A stretch of DNA of 64,000 bases from Labia minor (taxonomy: Eukaryota; Arthropoda; Insecta; Dermaptera; Spongiphoridae), in NCBI GenBank assembly GCA_963082975.1, contig OY720344.1:71700546-71764545 (forward strand), read 5' to 3'. A program made the position numbers and the translations under genes. Below the pieces are notes generated by a model. It worked only from the letters and a program-made list of their open reading frames with translations. It was not told where the DNA came from and searched no databases. Below, piece after piece: positions 21,603 through 33,371 of this stretch. How positions within the stretch are numbered: position 1 is the first letter of the stretch; each line of letters starts with the position of its first letter.

Positions 21603-23636
21603 CACTATTTGGGAAAATATATATACTTTCTGTTTTAGAAAAAGTATACATATACTGTTATTATGAAAATTATTTATATAATTGTGTTAACACCCAAATG
21701 TGTCAGACTATATAGTATACAGCCCTGCTATGAAGGATGTCTTTTAGAAAATTTTATTAAATGGACTCAAGTGTTTCATTTAATATTATATTTCAAAAAT
21801 ATTGTACAACTTTTTTTTAGTTGATCAGTTTATATCAAAAATTTAATTTTGTTTAAATTTATAAAATAAATAAAATAATATTTATTTACATGACTATAAG
21901 GAACTATAAAAAATTCATTGTGACAAAAAAATTATTACTATGAATTATTTTTATAAATAACTCATTTTTATCGAGAATGGAAAATTAAATCGAAGCTATT
22001 TTGGAAAAGTTTAGATACTTAAACGTCTTTCCTCACTCTTCTATCATCCCTCTATATTTTTCTTCACCAATTTCCTCTTTCCCATGTTTGATTATAAGAT
22101 TAGATACGAAAAAAAGAATAAAATGAAGTAGAGGGAGAAGAAAAAAAATTACCTCACAAATTTATTTAGATGAAGGAAAGAAGGGAGAAATTGACTGAAA
22201 ACTACCATTCTCTTGAAAACTCTTATTAAATACTTATTATATTTTCCTTAAGCTAAATTATATATATATTTGGTAAAAAAAACCCTGGAATTATTTTGAG
22301 GTATATTAAATATTATACTTTTTTATAGCGATTTGTTTGTATGAGTCAATTTGTGTGCCAAAATACCAATGAAAATTTAATTTAACAATCTTACAAAGTA
22401 AACTAGGAGTCTCATTGATACGAAATCTTTTATATGAAATGTTATTCTATAGATTCTTCAGTTTCTCCCACACAATTTATTTTAATGAAACAGTATTTTA
22501 ATGAAATTCATCAATTTTTAAAATTTATAAATTTATAAAATTTAAATTAAAAATTTAATCCAGCTTTATCTGCACTAATTTTATAAAAGATACATGAAAA
22601 ATACTCTAAATTCATATCTGTATTATCGGATGCATTTATGCATTAGTTATAAAAATGCATTTATAACCAAACATTTTGTTAATCTATATAAATTATAAAT
22701 TATTAGGTATGGTACATTTATTTTGTTTTTCTTTAAATTTATTTTTTTCCCCTCCATGTTAATACAAAATTGTAAAAAAATGTCTATTTCATCCACCATT
22801 TTTCTATTTACACCCACATAAAGCCAGCAACCAACAATTACTGATTAACGTTTTATAATTGTCGAGTGGTACTCGGAAATCGGTTCTTTTATTGATTATT
22901 CCACACAAAAAAAAACAATTTTTTTTTTTTGCTTTATTTTAAAAATATAAACTTTTTTTCTTCTATTATTCTTTCAATAAAGTTTATTTTCTTCAAACTT
23001 TTGTATTTATTTTTTTTAAGAAGCATTTCAGTTATTATTGTTTTGGAACAATTAAATCTATTATTAGTTTTATTATTTTTCAAATACTTTTTTATCTTAT
23101 ACTTTCATTTATTTGTTTGCAAAGTCAGTAAAATAAAGGATTTTATAGTGGTATCTGAAGATACAATAAAACCAATGGCATCAACGGTATCAAGAGTTAT
23201 TGATGTTTTTGTTGTTGATGAATAACCTGGCGTTTTGATTCAATTCTTTTTTTTAAGAGAATATTTGATTAAAGAGCTTATAAAGAAGAGTGCATTTTCA
23301 TTAAAAAATCATGCAATTTTCTTCTATTTATTTATTCTATGTAACCAATTCAGTTTAATTAGTCATATATATATAATACTTCTATTATTTAATTGACTGT
23401 TACTGAATTTTTAAAGGAAATCAAATTAAACTTTTAATTTTAGATTTTAAACCAAAGAGAGATTATTTTTTAAAATGGATAAAAAAAAAATGAAAAAAAA
23501 ATTAATGAAGATAAAAACAAATTAATTGTATAATGTAAAAAAATAATTTCTACAAAAATGATTTTATAAAGAAATACATTTATATCTTTAATGACATATG
23601 GGAGAAAAAAGTTGATAAACTCATATATATGCTGTA
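21603..23636. other. AT-rich noncoding stretch
   Basis: No coding feature supported. The ORF at 22929-23225 is dominated by Phe/Leu/Ile from poly(T) and is judged a chance frame. Confidence 0.5.
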
Positions 23637-23768
23637 AAAGGACGTGAGAGAGATGGGAGAAAGTAAGAGTTGGAAGGTTATAGCTCAGGATAAGGTCACT
23701 TGGAGAAATGTGGTTGCTGCGGGCAAGAACTTTTGAGTTCCGTAGAGCCACAGAGAGGTAGATAGTTT
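23637..23768 (+). pseudogene. LINE C 3' end fragment, plus strand
   Basis: This is the only LINE C copy on the plus strand. It encodes REMGESKSWKVIAQDKVTWR, then NVVAAGKNF, stops, and ends CAGAGAGGTAGATAG, the GATA-type tail. Confidence 0.75.
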
Positions 23769-23790
23769 AATATCATAAGATAAACATTTC

Positions 23791-24346
23791 TATCTTATCT
23801 TATTATACTAGGAAAATTGTATATATATATATATATATAAATTTATTATATTTGTATATATATTTGTACATTTTTGAGATATTAAACCGTTCGATGATTT
23901 TTTTGAATTTCACACTATAGATAATATTTTCAAAGATTTTGATTTTGATTATTATAAATAAAAAGAAAAAATATAAGCTCCTGTGTCAATATAATTTCAG
24001 AATTTATATTATTATCACAAGTAATTCTTGATCGAAACAGCCTATAAGCTATTGTTACTTTGAAAATATAAAGCTGAAGCCATTTAATTATAACAACTTA
24101 TATAAGATATAATATAGGCTCTAATATTTTATAAAGTAAATTTGAATATATTTTTCATCTTGAAATGTAAATCAAGTTATTTTAATTAATTTGTACCATT
24201 TTAGGAAACAAATTTTTGATGGGTCATTTTTAAAAAACCCAATTAACAATTGTAATACATAATTAAAATATTGTAAAATTTTTAAAGTTTATAATAATAA
24301 ATTGTTTAAATTTGTTAAAGGGTCGAGCGATAGCTCGGTTACGAGG
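23791..24346 (+). mobile_element. Family E repeat, copy 1
   Basis: It begins CTTATCTTATTATACTAG, then GAGATATTAAACCGTTCGAT, GAATTTCACACTATAGATAA, and ends near GGTCGAGCGATAGCTCGG, which contains a CGAGC-GATA-GCTCG hairpin (24324-24337). The same ends appear at 28795-29548. The interior is diverged. Confidence 0.65.
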
Positions 24347-24759
24347 TACTTGTTATTAAATGTAATATTCAATTTATTAAATGTTATATTCAATAAAATT
24401 TAGAATTTTTAATTAAGCTAATATAGATTATAAGAAGTATGTCTTCGATATAATTACTAGCGAGTTGGGAACCAAAACTGGAAATTGTAGTTCCTATTTC
24501 AAAATTTCCTTCTAAGATAGTGATATTAAAATCATGACATGAATCCTCTTTGATACAATCTGAAAGATTTTTTATATCTCTTTGAATAGTTCCAGAAATT
24601 AATGTTAGATGATTTTCTTTATTAATATTCCTTTTCATTATTTAATTAAATTTTAATTAAAATAAAATATAATAAATTTTAAAATTGAGAATAATGACTT
24701 AGTTTTGTAATTGGGAAAAAAAATGGGGATTTTTTTTTTATCTATCGTAATATGATATT
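24347..24759. other. AT-rich spacer
   Basis: Nothing recognised; an 82-codon minus-strand ORF (24390-24638) has no family resemblance. Confidence 0.4.
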
Positions 24760-25225
24760 AAATCCAATTCAGGTGTAGAGTTTTTACAACAAAGTTGAAA
24801 CTGTTCCCGATTAAACGAAGCATAGATTGCCCGACGGCGTTGTTATTCCGATGCTCCTCATCAGGAGATAAGTTGAAATTGGTGCAAGTGGCGGTTAAGT
24901 GAAGCTAAGGGATCTCAGTTAATATCCCCTCCATTAAGGAAGATCCACGTCCTCATGTTTAGGTCGTGTCTTGACTATTAACAGTAAACAAGTAACGACC
25001 AAGTTGGTTGGCCATGTCTATTGAGGAGGTAGCTTAGTAATGGAGGTGCATCGGATAAGAAAAAAGTATTCTTGTACGGTTCAGGGTTCAAGTAAACGAG
25101 ATCAACTTGGATATCTTGATTTAAGAAAGACAGAGCAGCAACCAGGCAGTTTTCCTCTCATATATGGGATAGATTCGAAACTAAAACGCAAAGCCCAACC
25201 TCTGACCTCCATTAAAGTTTAATTA
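24760..25225. other. Higher-complexity island, unidentified
   Basis: About 460 bp of balanced composition stand out from A/T surroundings. Features include a TGCTCCTCATCAGGAGATAA hairpin-like segment near 24850, a GATCCACGTCCTCATG block and a 60-codon ORF at 25040-25222. No protein family or repeat partner within the window is recognised. It could be a single-copy transposon fragment or a SINE relative. Confidence 0.35.
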
Positions 25226-25680
25226 TGCCATGCGATGTAAACAACATATCATTAAAGATGTACAAACAGCATATTCATTAAATATTAAATGTATTTACAT
25301 ATGTAATATTAACACATATATATGTATAAAATTGTATATGAATCTTACCGATATTACTTATATTAAAGTAATATACGAATGTAATAATATGAAAATAAAA
25401 GCTACTATAACTATAACTCGATATATATATATAATTAAATATATTTTAATTTTATATAAAATTAGAATATATTTTTCATTTTATAGAATCTTGAAGGTAT
25501 AATTTACATTCAATATCAGATACTTTTATAAATTAAATAATGTTTCATATATTTTAATGATTGTTATTTTATACTACCATATACCTTCATATAAAGTCTA
25601 AAGATTTAACTGGTTAAATTAATAAAATAAGTAGGATCAAATAAATAAAAATAAAAAGAAACTAAAATATTAAATAAAAG
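25226..25680. other. AT-rich spacer
   Basis: Nothing recognised. Confidence 0.45.
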
Positions 25681-25689
25681 GCCGCTCAT

Positions 25690-25845
25690 TTCTCGACTTG
25701 AACCTAGCAGAAGGCGTTTCTGGTTGTGTTCAGTAGTTTTCCTCATAATTTTTACACAGTGGTCTTTATGGCCCTTAACTTTACACAAGGTGCAACAACT
25801 ATAAAACCTCTGGCATGTTAACATCCCTTGAAGGGATTTTTCCAA
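25690..25845 (-). pseudogene. Possible retrotransposon gag zinc-knuckle relic
   Basis: The minus-strand ORF reads CQRFYSCCTLCKVKGHKDHC. The CQRF start and clustered Cys/His resemble the zinc-knuckle region of LINE or LTR gag proteins, but spacing is not canonical and no reverse transcriptase is adjacent. Weak call; a chance frame in a GC-richer island is possible. Confidence 0.25.
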
Positions 25846-25859
25846 TCAAGTAAGTTGCC

Positions 25860-26025
25860 CTCTAAATGGGATAGTGGTGTTGTATGATCGTTACAACAAT
25901 GTGTCTTCTCAAACAATATTTACTTTGATTCTTTGGATTGGTGGCCGCTTCTTTTTATTTCAAGTAGCTTTCCAGATTTGACCACGGAGGTTGAGTGAAC
26001 CTCGCACCAAAGCGAGAAAAAAACA
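25860..26025 (-). mobile_element. SINE S1, decayed copy
   Basis: On the plus strand the order TCAAACAATATTTACTTTGA, TTGGTGGCCGCTTCTTTTTA, TTTCAAGTAGCTTTCC, GGAGGTTGAGTGAACCTCGC follows the body of the complete SINE at 19796-19910. The tRNA-like head is lost. Confidence 0.6.
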
Positions 26026-26254
26026 CTTTTTCTTTCATTAGCCATCAAGAACTAAGAATATTAAATATCAATATTTTTGAAGAATTTTAAATTTTTACCT
26101 TCTTTGTTTAATTTAGCTAATTAATTTTACTGCTTAAAAAAATGTATGAAACTTGTTTCAAATATCCACATAGATAATGAATGTAACAAAGGCACTTGAG
26201 ATTGATTCTTGAAATAATGAGAAAAAATCACTGGTGATATTGTCCGTTGTTCTC

Positions 26255-26385
26255 TCTTTGTGGCTTTGCGGAACTCGAAAGTTCTTGGTCGAAGCAACCA
26301 CATTTCTCCTAGTGTCCCTGTCCTGAGCTATAACCATCCAACTCCTACCCTCTCCCATCTCTCTCACTTCCCTTCCTATAGGTTG
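26255..26385 (-). pseudogene. LINE C 3' end fragment
   Basis: The minus strand encodes EVREMGEGRSWMVIAQDRDT, RRNVVASTKNFRVPQSHKER: the cleanest copy of the LINE C C-terminus in the window. Everything upstream is unrelated. Confidence 0.8.
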
Positions 26386-26792
26386 TTCAATGTTGTCAAT
26401 TCTAAATCGAAGTTTCAATATCAATTTCAGTCTAAATAATATTAGGACTCAAAATTAATAATAAATAATAATATATATATATAAATTAATAATATATATA
26501 TCCCTTCACTTGGAATCTCCAGGTTTTGTTAGCCTCCTGGTGAGTTGACATTCACAACCCTGATTATATGTATATTAAACTATGCTTAAGTAAAAAAAAA
26601 AATAAAACAAATGTAAATAAATTTAAATATAATTAAGTAAAATTGTAATAAAGTATCAATAAATGATCGCAAAAAAAACAATTTAATTTTGTAAATATTG
26701 TAACTTTCATCTTTTGCATGTTCTAATAGATATATCAACTATTGTAAAAATTTTGGCTAATATACATACTCTTTAAATTGAAATTGAAATTG

Positions 26793-27480
26793 AGTCATGG
26801 GCTACTGACACGAGTTCTAGAGATCGAAACTCGCTGAGTGCATATTTTATTAAATTACTAATTTATTTACTAATTACTATTTATTTATTCATTATTCTTT
26901 AATTAATTAATTTTTAGATAGTTTTATAATTTTTAATATTTTTTCACTAAAATATCATTTAATATTTATTAATATTATTATTTATTATTATTGAGGACTC
27001 CACGTTCCATTCATTTTAATCTGATTGATGCAATGATGTAACATTTAATTAATTGGCCCTCCGAAGAATAGTGGGTTGGGCGCGAGGCTAACTACCTCTA
27101 CCTGTAAAAAAAACATACTAATTGCACATGTACAAAAAGCCTCGGAACCAAGACTCATCAAAAGATGACGACTAAAAGGAAACGATTTAAGAATTGCGAC
27201 TTAGAACGTGAGATCACTAGATAGTATAGGCGAAACTGAAAGTGTGAATGGGGTTTTAGTGGGTGAAAACCCCACACTCTGGCTGGTAGAGCTTTCCCCT
27301 AAGACACTATGAAAAAAAAAATTGTATATATATATATTATATATTTATGAATTATTGAGGACCAAAAGTTCAATTCATTTTAATCAGTTGATGCAATGAT
27401 GTAACATTTAATAATTGTAATAAATAATTAAAGAATTGTATATCAATATTTTTTAAAGTGTCGAGCGAGAGCTTGGTGTC
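26793..27480 (+). mobile_element. Family E repeat, copy 2, interrupted by a LINE fragment
   Basis: It opens with a tRNA-like B box (AGAGATCGAAACTCG at about 26818-26832) followed by TTTTATTAAATTACTAATTT, then the family E block TTGAGGACTCCACGTTCC, TGATGCAATGATGTAACATT. A LINE 5' fragment occupies 27051-27316. A second partial block (TTGAGGACC, GTTGATGCAATGATGTAACA) resumes at 27353 and ends in GTCGAGCGAGAGCTTGGTGT. Confidence 0.6.
27051..27316 (+). pseudogene. LINE 5' fragment: leader plus start of endonuclease
   Basis: The segment contains a leader-like GGGTTGGGCGCGAGGCTAAC and then NDLRIAT*NVRSL, the first conserved block of a LINE endonuclease with its tryptophan changed to a TAG stop. 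The frame continues only briefly and the segment ends in a run of A at about 27310. It is thus a 5' end joined to a tail, without the body of a LINE. It is surrounded by family E sequence. Confidence 0.6.
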
Positions 27481-27597
27481 CTAGGTATAGATATATAATA
27501 TAATAACACATCTACTGTGTTCTAATATAAAAAAATTTTGAAACCTATTTCAAATATCTTACAAAAATTTTCTGAACAATCAGAATAAGTTTAGGAA

Positions 27598-27866
27598 AGA
27601 AGTAACCACATTTCTTCAAATGTTTCTATCCTAAGCTACATTAATAAAACTCTCCCATCTCTCTTCCCTCCCTTCCTACATTGCCTACCCACCACATCGT
27701 TGGTCTTCCGTCTGACCGGTCGTTTCCCAATCAGTCTCCTCAGAAATATATTTTCCGTCAATTTTTCCCATTCTTGCCACCTGTCGTGTCTATCGCATCT
27801 TCTCGCTTTTAATACTGTAACTATGTTTGGAGAAGCATAGAGGTAATGCAACGTTATACGCCAATC
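27598..27866 (-). pseudogene. LINE C C-terminal fragment
   Basis: The minus strand shows LHYLYASPNIVTVLKARRCD, then after a frameshift IFLRRLIGKRPVRRKTNDVV, GRQCRKGGKRDGRVLLM. This corresponds to the region before the final DRDTWRNVV block, which is itself decayed at 27598-27640. Confidence 0.72.
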
Positions 27867-27884
27867 CCCGATGACGGATATATA

Positions 27885-28794
27885 TATATATATACATATA
27901 TATATGAGTCAAATTAAAAAAATTAAAATTTTTTTAACTTTGGATATTGTTAATAAATATTTGTACAATTTCTTTCTAAAGGACACTGTTTCAAACCCAC
28001 TGAACTCCCCTAACAAATCAGAAAGTCCATGGTTCGATATGTAACTCAATTTATATTTTATAAATATATTATCCACTTTAATGTAAGGTAAAAAATATAT
28101 AAGTATATCATCGAAAAACGATTTTAACTAATGAATAATAAAATAAAGAGAACTCGCTGTTAACTATTTCTCAAACTAAAATTCGCGAATTCATGAAATG
28201 TATTTTTGATGGGAGAAAAATTGATTTTGAATGATGATAGTTAATTGCACTAATGACCAATGCAGCTGATGTGCTTTGGCTAACAACACCTGATTATATT
28301 AATTTTGATATTTCTTTATATAATTATGTTAAAATTTTGTTTTTGTTTTTGTTGTTTGTCAAAATATTTTTTTATTCAAAGGTGTGTCAACAATTTAGTT
28401 AATTACAGTTTTCGCGTGGATAAATGATTTTAATTTCAATCTAATATCATTCTTATTTAAGTTGTAAATGCACGGATAATCGATAATAAACATTAAATAT
28501 CACAACCAAAAGAGACTGTCAACTGTAAAGAGGCTGCCACCCTACAGATAATCAATAGAAAACAAATAAATAAATAAAAAATATCAATATTAAAAAATGA
28601 CGAAAAAAAGTTCTATTTAAATAGAAAAATAAACAATTTTCTAAAAACTGTTTGATGTGGTATAAAATGCAACGTTTTTTTTATTTAAAATAAATTCTTA
28701 AATATTGTGGTATTTTATTTTTAAATTAACAAATACTTAAATTTCAAGGTTGTTCAATAAGATATCAAAAATCCCATCTAAGATATAAAGCACT
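27885..28794. other. AT-rich spacer
   Basis: A TA microsatellite lies at about 27880-27905; otherwise nothing recognised. Confidence 0.45.
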
Positions 28795-29548
28795 GTGTAT
28801 CTTATCTTATTATACTAGCAAAATTGTTTATAAATATATATATTTGTATATTTTTGAGATATTAAACATCACGATGCATTCTTTTGAAATTCACACCATA
28901 GATAATATTTATAAAGACTAATCGATCTGTATTGGTTTCAGCCTCAAACGAAAATCAACTTTATTAGTATTTGCTTAATTTAAAATAGTAAATCTAAATG
29001 TGATGTCATCAATAAAAAAAAGGTCATCCATATTTTCCTCTCACCATTCTTTTTTAATTGATATTCTATTAATATTTTTTTTATATTTAAACTATTTTAA
29101 AATTTTTTATTTAATTTCGAAATAAAATTAAAAATATTTATTTGAATAATATTTTAGAGCCAAATTTATTAATCTTTAACAAAAAAAAAATCTAAAAGTT
29201 ATTTGATTTGTCTTGCAAACATTGTAAGTATAAAATATCTTTTTTTTTAATCTGTTTGTTGTTTAATTTTTTTTTTATATCTATTTTCGTGTTTATTTTT
29301 TATTAAATTACTAATTCATATTCTTCTTTTATTAGTTAATTTTGAGATAGGTTTATGATTTTTAATATTTTTTTACTAAAATAAGTATTATTTATTAATT
29401 AGTTATTAGTTAGTTTTATAATAATATTATTTTTTTTAATTATTAGTTAATATTTATTTTGTTAATTAGTTATTATACTTTTGAATTATTTTTTTTCTTT
29501 AAAATATTTTTTAAAGGGTCGATCGATAGCTCGGTGTTCCAGGAACTA
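28795..29548 (+). mobile_element. Family E repeat, copy 3 (most complete, about 750 bp)
   Basis: It begins ATCTTATCTTATTATACTAG, then GAGATATTAAACATCACGAT, GAAATTCACACCATAGATAA, an A/T-rich body with TTAATTTCGAAATAAAATTA, TTTTATTAAATTACTAATTC, and ends AAAGGGTCGATCGATAGCTC with a damaged hairpin. A mariner element is inserted directly at its 3' end. It lacks the tRNA-like insert present in copies 2 and 4. Confidence 0.7.
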
Positions 29549-30428
29549 TACACCCTCCATTCCAAAAGAAACCGAACTTTTAAAAAAAAATAGTACCACT
29601 AATGCCATCTGTTGTAATATTTTACCCGTAGATAGCTTAGTCCCTCATTGACAACTGGTAGAAATTTCATGACATTTGGATGCATACAACAAAAGTTATT
29701 GCGTTTCAAAAGTCAGTGTGTTTTGTACATCGGTCGGAAAATGAGTTTCATACAAAGAGCTGCAATTGATTTTTGTGTTAAACTTGGTAAAGCTTTTACT
29801 GAAACGCACCAAATGCTATAAAATGCATATGGTGATGATTGTCTATCCCGTACTCAAGTTTACGACTGTTTCGAGCGATTCAAATCGGGTAGAGAGACGC
29901 TTGATGATGACGAAAGATCAGGGCGTCCCAGAACCGGAGTTGTATGATTCAAAAGGAATTATCCACAAAGAAATTGTTCCACCCGGCCAGACAGTCACAG
30001 CGTTGCAAGAATTCGTCGTATTCGGCCAGAATATCGAGAAATCGGCAGTTGGACTCTTTTGCACGATAATGCACCATCACATCGTTCGCGACTTGTAACT
30101 GAATTTTTTGTTAAAAATCACGATATTCCTTTGCATCATTCGCCCTATTCACCAGAACTGTTCTATCTGTTCCCTAAACTGCATTTGGAGATGAAAGGAA
30201 AGTGGCACGCATCGATTGAAGCGCCATTGAGAAGGCGACGACCGACGTCCTAAAGACCATTCCAATAAACAACATGGAGAAGTCGTTTGACAACTTGTTG
30301 GAGCGTGCAAATTTGTGTATCGATGCAGAAGGGGAATACATTGATTAATAAAAATGATTTGTTCCAAAATGTACATTGTTTTTTTTGTTTTTTTAAAAAG
30401 TTCGGTTTCTTATGGAATGGATGGTGTA
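29549..30428 (+). mobile_element. mariner element, internally deleted, both ends present
   Basis: Terminal inverted repeats of about 33 bp (TACACCCTCCATTCCAAAAG at the left, its near-complement ending GGAATGGATGGTGTA at the right, about two mismatches) are bounded by TA on each side (29549-29550 and 30427-30428), the mariner/Tc1 target duplication. At about 880 bp it is shorter than the usual 1.3 kb because the middle of the transposase gene is missing. Confidence 0.9.
29741..30348 (+). pseudogene. mariner transposase, deleted and frameshifted
   Basis: It begins MSFIQRAAIDFCVKLGKAFT and runs ETHQML before a stop (TAA) where a tyrosine codon is expected, then ...GDDCLSRTQVYDCFERFKSG, the helix-turn-helix region. 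The text then jumps over most of the first half of the catalytic domain to KEIVPPGQTVTALQEFVV, HDNAPSHRSRLV (second catalytic Asp), and SPYSPELFYLFPKL, where the segment bearing the third catalytic Asp is deleted. It ends ...LERANLCIDAEGEYID. It cannot make active transposase. Confidence 0.88.
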
Positions 30429-30479
30429 AGTATATAAAAGTAGACTCTGTCTTGATAACATAAAAGGTCAGCTATTGAA

Positions 30480-30585
30480 GCCTAAGGGGGTTAGAGGAGT
30501 AGTTTGTTTAATCCTCTCAATCTTTATCTTGATTTTCTTGATAGAAGCCAATTACTTATTATTAAACTATAAGTAACTTCCAAAT
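30480..30585 (-). mobile_element. SINE S1, decayed fragment
   Basis: On the plus strand AATCCTCTCAATCTTTATCT, TGATTTTCTTGATAGAAGCC and ATAAGTAACTTCC follow the order of the SINE body seen at 19810-19880. Confidence 0.55.
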
Positions 30586-31326
30586 TTTGTTCATAGGAGC
30601 TTACAAGGAAAACTATCTGCAACAGACTGATGCCGTTGAACACAGTATATATATTGAAACTATTATAATTTATAATAAGAAACTTTCAAATAAGGTAAAG
30701 TTCAAATATTTTTTAATATTTTTTTTATTCAATATTCAATATTCATTATTTTGGAGATATCTAAAAAAAACAAAAAATAAATTAAAATAAAAACAAACAA
30801 CCAAGAGAAAAAGAGATTTAAAAAAATTATACAAATAAATGGAAGACAAAGGCGTATTTATCCTTGTCCCGGATATCTCTGGAAAAACATAAACTTGATA
30901 AGGCGTGTCCTCTTGGGTGTTGCATGTGAGCACCGTTTTATCAGTCCATGGGCGTTAATTAGGACCTGACATGGCTAAGCCCTTAGATACTTGGCGAAAT
31001 TTCAAACAATATTTCACACATACATTCTCCAGACCACCCGTTTCTCTCTTCAAAAGTTTTACCATATATTCACTTGTTCTCATTAAATTCTACTCTCAAC
31101 CAATAAAACCAACCATGAATATCAGTCAAGGGAAATGAATCAGGAATATTGATATTATTATATTATTTGAGACAAGAAAAGTTTTAATAACTAGTTACTA
31201 AGTCCATTAGAGATCCAGATAATTAGGTTACGAACAATATAGAAATTTTCAAATTTAATTAATGACGATATAATTGAGAATATAATTTTAACAAAATTTT
31301 TGCATATATTAAATAAATAAAAATTA
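30586..31326. other. Mostly AT-rich spacer with one GC-richer patch
   Basis: The patch at about 30845-31000 (CCCGGATATCTCTGGAAAAA and onwards) has no recognised partner. No gene supported. Confidence 0.4.
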
Positions 31327-31397
31327 ATTCAAGCGTAGTTCAGTCGTAGAGCTATTCAGTAGAGGAGGATGAGAGTTCGAGTCTCAATAACTTTACA
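31327..31397 (+). pseudogene. tRNA-like sequence (SINE head or tRNA pseudogene)
   Basis: The A box TAGTTCAGTCG and the B box AGTTCGAGTCTC fit pol III consensus. The D stem GTTC/GAGC and the T arm TGAGA-GTTCGAG-TCTCA both pair perfectly. The anticodon stem and acceptor stem do not pair and no CCA-side match exists, so it is not a working tRNA. It is followed by TTTTATTAAATTAC, the same sequence that follows the tRNA-like parts at 26840 and 49950, linking it to family E. Confidence 0.65.
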
Positions 31398-32023
31398 AAT
31401 TATATTTTATTAAATTACTTCATTAATAATATATAGAAAATGTATAAAATATAATACTTTTAATAAAATAATTAACCTATATTGGAAAATCAATAAAGTC
31501 AAACAAATGTTAGAAATTAGAGGAACATCATTTCAATCTTTTTTTTTTCTTTTCTCTCTTATTTATTGAAACCTCTTTTCGCTCTTATCATGAAAAAAAC
31601 ATAGCCATTAAATGTAGCTATCTTAATTAAGGACGCTTCTTCCAGAGTTACCTTTGTATCTTTTAATTGGAAATGTGCACTTATCATTTTTACACTAATT
31701 AAAGAAAATCTTTCGATGGATGTTCGTTATTTATTTTTTAATTCTTATTTGAAGTTATATAAACAATTGACACAATTTATAATATAAAATAATGAATTCA
31801 AAATTGATATAATATATAGGTATGACATACAATAGATGAATATATATATACAATATATAAATATGAGAATTCAATTACGTTTTATGGAATAATTAAGTAT
31901 CTGCCATATTTGAAAATATCTTATTAGGTTTACCCAAATTTACTTAAATTCATTTAAAACAAACTAATGGCTAAATTGTAAAATTATTTGATATAGATAA
32001 TTGTTTATGAGCATATAAAAGGA

Positions 32024-32057
<34 letters not shown>

Positions 32058-32184
32058 AATTCATAAAAGTAATCTAAAATTTTAAAGTATTTTATTAAAT
32101 TTTAAATTTAAAGGTATTTAATTGAATTTTTAATTTAAAGGTATTTAAAAAGAATAGTGATTATAAAATATTAAATATCTATTT
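31398..32184. other. AT-rich spacer with a TG microsatellite
   Basis: A (TG)n array lies at about 32030-32057; no gene seen. Confidence 0.45.
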
Positions 32185-32447
32185 TTTTATATCTTCTATG
32201 ACACTAAAAAATTCGAAAGTTCATCAAGCAAATCCCCCTCACTATACCAATCTAGTGAGAATCCTATCACTTCCCAAGTCTCATTCTTATCTGAGTTTAT
32301 TTTATTTTTCTACTCTATTCTTGGTCTTTCCGATTTCAATTGGTTTTCCTATAAATAAAATTGTCACCAATGATTTCTTTGAACTGAAGATAGCCATTTA
32401 CTCTTTGGATTTCATAATTAAAGATGCATAGCAATCATGTAATTTTT
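32185..32447 (-). pseudogene. LINE C C-terminal fragment, strongly diverged
   Basis: On the plus strand the order CTATGACACTAAAAAATTCG (tail-proximal), CTTGGTCTTTCCGATTTCAA and AAAGATGCATAGCAATCATG parallels the reverse complement of the other LINE C copies. Many substitutions toward A/T and no intact reading frame. Confidence 0.6.
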
Positions 32448-32738
32448 TTTATAATCTAGTGATTTATTTCATACTCTTTTAATATCATCCATTCATGATC
32501 CATAATCATGTTAATTTAATAATTTAATATAAATAAAAATTTTTTTCTAGATTTAATTTAAAATTCCTCAAGTAATATTATATCAAATATTATTATTGTT
32601 TATATATATTAATGTTTAATAATGAATATGATAATAGTTAGTCCATTAATAAATGGTTTATAATTTTTCAAATTTTTTAAAAAACAAAACATAATTTTTA
32701 GTGTTTTTCATTAAATACTTACTCTTTTACTCTTTTAA
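32448..32738. other. AT-rich spacer
   Basis: Nothing recognised. Confidence 0.45.
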
Positions 32739-33371
32739 ATAAGTTGACCTGTGGCCAGATCCGAACCGACCGACGGTATGAAGTAAATTAATTTCCAGCT
32801 ACAGAAACAATTTCAAATAATTTTAATATATCTATTAATGTAATAAAAAACAGATATGGATACATAAATAATAAATATAAACATTTTTAATTTTATTTTA
32901 TTTATAATATATATGCAAGACCAGGCTGTAACGTCTCATGAATGGCTGGATGACGTCATATAATTTTAAATCAAGAAAAAACTAATAAATATGATTTTCC
33001 CGAGGATAAAACCAATACAAAGTGCATGATTCGTGGTGTATATAAAAAAATCTCCTCATGTGAAATTTGGTGTGAAAATAACTCTTCCCTTCCTATCGTC
33101 GATCTTTAATACTACCACTTCCGGTTTCCGGATTAGCACCAAAAGTTGATCAATTCATCCCACTGATGCATTAAGTAAATATACCAAATTTCATCAAAAT
33201 CGGTTGAGCTGTTCAGGCTGTACACATCTATACGGACGGACGGACGGACAGACATCATGCTTAAAATACTTTTTTCTGTTAAGAAAATGCATGATTCGTG
33301 GAGATATGTAAAAATCTCCACATGTGAAATTTGGTGTGAAAACAATACCTCCCTTAGTATCGTCGGTCGGT
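32739..33371 (-). mobile_element. Family A Helentron-like element, copy 3 (reverse)
   Basis: A full copy on the minus strand. The plus strand starts ATAAGTTGACCTGTGGCCAG (3' end and hairpin), then ACCGACCGACGG, and ends ATCGTCGGTCGGT followed by A-rich flank. The ORF through its microsatellite and GATTTTGATG block is a product of composition, not a gene. Confidence 0.84.

Noticed and set aside
22929-23225. 98-codon plus-strand ORF rich in Phe, Leu and Ile
   Set aside because: Composition follows poly(T) and AT-rich sequence; no splice or family evidence.
31327-31397. Functional tRNA gene
   Set aside because: D and T arms pair and both promoter boxes are good, but anticodon and acceptor stems do not pair, so it is a SINE head or pseudogene.
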